Source: Oscillospiraceae bacterium
GTDB lineage: Bacteria; Bacillota; Clostridia; Oscillospirales; Oscillospiraceae
Direction of reading: 5' to 3'
Assembly (NCBI GenBank): GCA_017440525.1
Contig: JAFSHB010000110.1
Coordinates: forward strand, 1-34,155
Length of the DNA: 34,155 nt
Both the position numbers and the translations under genes were made by a program. The number at the start of each line of letters is the position of its first letter. The first letter of the stretch is position 1. The notes beneath the pieces are model-generated. The model was not told where the DNA came from. It worked only from the letters and a program-made list of their open reading frames with translations, and searched no databases. Shown in pieces: positions 31,871 through 34,155 of this stretch.

Positions 31871-34108
31871 TTATTCCAAAAATCCCATTTGCTTTTCTTC
31901 CGCGTCTTCTTCCTTCAAAAGGGCACCGGCGGCAGGCAGGGACTTGACACGGTAGCGGGCTTCATTGTGGATCCCACTCTCTTCCAAAGGCAGGACCTTG
32001 TCTACCACCTTGTTCTTCTTCAGGCTCATGACCGCCACGCCTTGGGTATTCCTGGTGGTCTTGCCCTGGAGCTGTGCCGTAGAGAAGATCAGACAGCGGC
32101 CATCGGTGGCATAGACTGCCAGCTGGCGATCCTCCTGCAGGCAGAACACGGCCTTGAGAGGAGACTTATCGGAATAAGCGCCGGTGAGCTTCCTGCGGTT
32201 GGACTTGGTCTCATAGGCGGAAAGCTCCACACGGGCCGCCTTGCCGTTCTCAAACACGAAGAGCATGAAGCCCTTGTAGTCCTCCGGCAGGCACACCGCC
32301 AGCACGCTCTCGCCCTCGTCCATACCGAGCTTGCCGGGCAGGAAGTCACCAAGGAGGGATGCTTTGCTGTCCTCAAAGTCGGCACAGCGTGTCTTATAGA
32401 CCTGACACTTATCCGTGAATACCAGAAGCTCTGCCCGGTTGGTGACCTCCCGGGAGAAGGCGAGGCTGTCGCCCTCCTTGAACTTCTGCTCACCGGACAT
32501 ACGAAGGCTCTGGGGCGTGATCTTCTTGAAGTAGCCTTCCTTGGAGACGAAGACAGTCACAGGATAGTCGGGGATCTCTTCTTCAGGCTCCTCCGCCATG
32601 ACCTGCGTCTCGTAGACGAGGGTGGTCTTTCGGTCGTTGCCGTACTTGTCCGCGACCTCTTTCAGTTCCTTGACGATGATATTTTTGATCTTGCGGTCGG
32701 AAGACAGGATATCCTCCAGCTCCTCGATCTCTTTTTCCAAGATCTCCGTATCCTGCAAACGCTTGAGGATATATTCCTTGTTGATGTTACGCAGCTTGAT
32801 CTCCGCCACGAACTCGGCCTGGATCTGGTCGATGCCAAAGCCGATCATCAAGTTGGGGATGACCTCGGCATCCAGCTCCGTCTCACGGATGATCTTGATG
32901 GCAAGATCGATATCCAGCAGGATCTTTCTAAGGCCCTTCAGCAGATGCAGACGGTCCTTCTTCTTCTGCAGCTGGAAATAGACTCTTCTGCGGACGCACT
33001 CGGTGCGCCAGGCCGTCCACTCCTCCAGGATCTCGCCCACGCCCATGACTCTGGGCATCCCGGCGATCAGGATATTGAAGTTGCAGGGGAAATTGTCCAT
33101 CAGCGTGGTCTGCTTCATGAGCCGCGCCATCAGCTTATCGGGATCCGTGCCGCGCTTGAGGTCGATGGTCAGCTTAAGACCGGAAAGGTCTGTTTCATCA
33201 CGCATATCCGCGATCTCCCGGACCTTGCCTGCCTTCATCAGATCTGCCACCTTGTCCAGGATGGCTTCGGTGGTGGTGGTATAGGGGATCTCGTAGATCT
33301 CGATCAGATTGCCCTCCTTCACATACCGCCTCTTGGCACGGACAGAGAAGGAGCCGCGGCCTGTGCGATAGATCTCCGCCATCTGCAAGGGATCGTAGAG
33401 GATCTCACCGCCGGTGGGGAAATCGGGAGCAGGCAGGGTCTCCAGCAGGTCGCAGGAGGGATCCTTGATGCGGGCGATGGCAGTCAGGCACACCTCCCGC
33501 AGATTGAAGCCGCAGATGTTGGATGCCATGCCGACGGCGATGCCCTTGTTGTTGGACACCAGCACATTGGGATAGGTGGTGGGCAGGAGACTGGGCTCCT
33601 TCATGGTGCCGTCGTAGTTATCCACAAAGTCCACCGTATCACTGTCGATATCCCGGAACAGCTCGGCACAGATCCCATCCAGCTTTGCCTCGGTATAGCG
33701 GGAGGCCGCGTAAGCCATATCACGGGAATAGATCTTGCCAAAGTTGCCCTTGCTGTCCACAAAGGGATGGTTGAGCGCTTCATTGCCTCTTGCCAGACGC
33801 ACCATGGTCTCATAGATCGCCGCATCACCGTGGGGGTTCAGCCGCATGGTCTGGCCCACGATGTTGGCAGACTTGGTGCGGGGCTTGGTCAAAAGGCCCA
33901 TGTCGTACATGGTATACAAAAGCTTTCTGTGGGAAGGCTTGAAGCCGTCGATCTCCGGGATCGCGCGGGACACGATGACCGACATGGCATAGGGCATATA
34001 GTTGAGCTCTAAGGTATCCGTGATGTTCTGCTCCAGGATCTCTGCCCTGAGACCCTCCACATTGGCGATATTTCTGTTTATTTTCGGTTCTGTTTTCTTC
34101 TTAGCCAT
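31871..34108 (-). CDS. parC: type IIA DNA topoisomerase subunit A (ParC-like)
   Basis: A 745-aa DNA-breaking/rejoining subunit. The catalytic Tyr138 is in AASRYTEAKL after R137, and the conserved GFKPSHRKLLY (55-65) and NPHGDAAIYE (91-100) segments are present. The C-terminal beta-pinwheel (about 505-745) lacks an obvious GyrA-box (QRRGGKG), so this is more like topoisomerase IV subunit A than GyrA. In clostridia the partner ParE-like gene usually lies just upstream; here that is outside the window. In the quinolone-binding segment the usual Ser is Ala (A96), while the acidic position is Glu (E100). ATG at 34108 has AGGAAG 8 bases upstream. Most genes downstream on this strand (lipoprotein, nagZ) lie within 85 bases, so they may be co-transcribed. 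Confidence 0.92.
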   Translation of the reverse strand: MAKKKTEPKINRNIANVEGLRAEILEQNITDTLELNYMPYAMSVIVSRAIPEIDGFKPSHRKLLYTMYDMGLLTKPRTKSANIVGQTMRLNPHGDAAIYETMVRLARGNEALNHPFVDSKGNFGKIYSRDMAYAASRYTEAKLDGICAELFRDIDSDTVDFVDNYDGTMKEPSLLPTTYPNVLVSNNKGIAVGMASNICGFNLREVCLTAIARIKDPSCDLLETLPAPDFPTGGEILYDPLQMAEIYRTGRGSFSVRAKRRYVKEGNLIEIYEIPYTTTTEAILDKVADLMKAGKVREIADMRDETDLSGLKLTIDLKRGTDPDKLMARLMKQTTLMDNFPCNFNILIAGMPRVMGVGEILEEWTAWRTECVRRRVYFQLQKKKDRLHLLKGLRKILLDIDLAIKIIRETELDAEVIPNLMIGFGIDQIQAEFVAEIKLRNINKEYILKRLQDTEILEKEIEELEDILSSDRKIKNIIVKELKEVADKYGNDRKTTLVYETQVMAEEPEEEIPDYPVTVFVSKEGYFKKITPQSLRMSGEQKFKEGDSLAFSREVTNRAELLVFTDKCQVYKTRCADFEDSKASLLGDFLPGKLGMDEGESVLAVCLPEDYKGFMLFVFENGKAARVELSAYETKSNRRKLTGAYSDKSPLKAVFCLQEDRQLAVYATDGRCLIFSTAQLQGKTTRNTQGVAVMSLKKNKVVDKVLPLEESGIHNEARYRVKSLPAAGALLKEEDAEEKQMGFLE

Positions 34109-34138
34109 AATGCACTTCCTAATATCGGTACATATTCG

Positions 34139-34155
34139 GCCCCCTCTGACGAGGG
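34139..34155. repeat. start of a palindromic repeat cut by the window edge
   Basis: GGCCCCCTCTGACGAGGG at the right edge looks like one end of a MITE-like hairpin as at 14480 and 28084, but it is truncated by the window. Confidence 0.35.

Overview
The window looks like chromosomal DNA of a GC-rich, low-oxygen Firmicute of the class Clostridia, most likely an Oscillospirales/Oscillospiraceae gut bacterium. This rests on a WalRK pair, an SLH-anchored surface protein, a spore-type LysM+GH18 hydrolase, a minimal two-gene SUF system, strong SD sequences (GGAGG) and the style of the dispersed palindromic repeats. No species call is possible from the sequence alone.

Layout. (1) Bases 1-300 are the leader and promoter of an rRNA operon that runs leftwards out of the window; only the first ~13 bases of 16S rRNA are inside. 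(2) 515-5034 is a plus-strand two-gene cassette with its own promoter and a strong terminator: a 446-aa helical protein of unknown function, overlapping a 1027-aa protein with a Ser/Thr-type kinase domain, a STAND-like P-loop NTPase and BspA-type (LRR_5) leucine-rich repeats. This NLR-like architecture is the most exciting item and could be a defence or signalling system. (3) 5108-10675 holds envelope genes: a secreted M23-like protein with a ricin-type trefoil, a LysM+GH18 hydrolase and an SLH/Ig-like surface protein. (4) 10907-14214 (minus) is the WalK-WalR two-component system, preceded by a translationally coupled zinc-ribbon/YARHG membrane protein. (5) 14514-20116 holds an RsmF-like rRNA m5C methyltransferase, a zinc-ribbon membrane protein with a perfect consensus promoter, and methionyl-tRNA synthetase. 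(6) 20277-26357 (plus) holds a DUF2156 protein, a GNAT acetyltransferase, SufC-SufB/D, RlmH, a cupin, RsmG and a third zinc-ribbon membrane protein. (7) 26478-34108 holds MgtE (minus), an AlaX-type tRNA editing protein (plus), then a minus-strand group: ParC-like topoisomerase subunit, a transglutaminase-fold lipoprotein that seems to lack its catalytic residues, and a NagZ-like GH3 hydrolase.

Intergenic spaces are unusually rich in structured repeats. One family is REP-like palindromes of about 25-30 bp ending in GTAGGG, often as inverted pairs. A second is a MITE-like element of about 105-250 bp (GCCTCCCC...GGGGAGGTGGC...GACGGAG...GGGGAGCC) whose two ends can form outward-facing terminators. 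A third is a short AATTGAAAGTT tract that follows several stop codons. I saw no tRNA genes, CRISPR array, transposase gene or prophage. Functionally the window is mainly envelope maintenance (WalRK, GH18, NagZ, M23, SLH), rRNA/tRNA modification and quality control (RsmF, RlmH, RsmG, AlaX, MetG), Fe-S assembly and Mg2+ transport, with the kinase-STAND cassette as the accessory element next to the rRNA operon.
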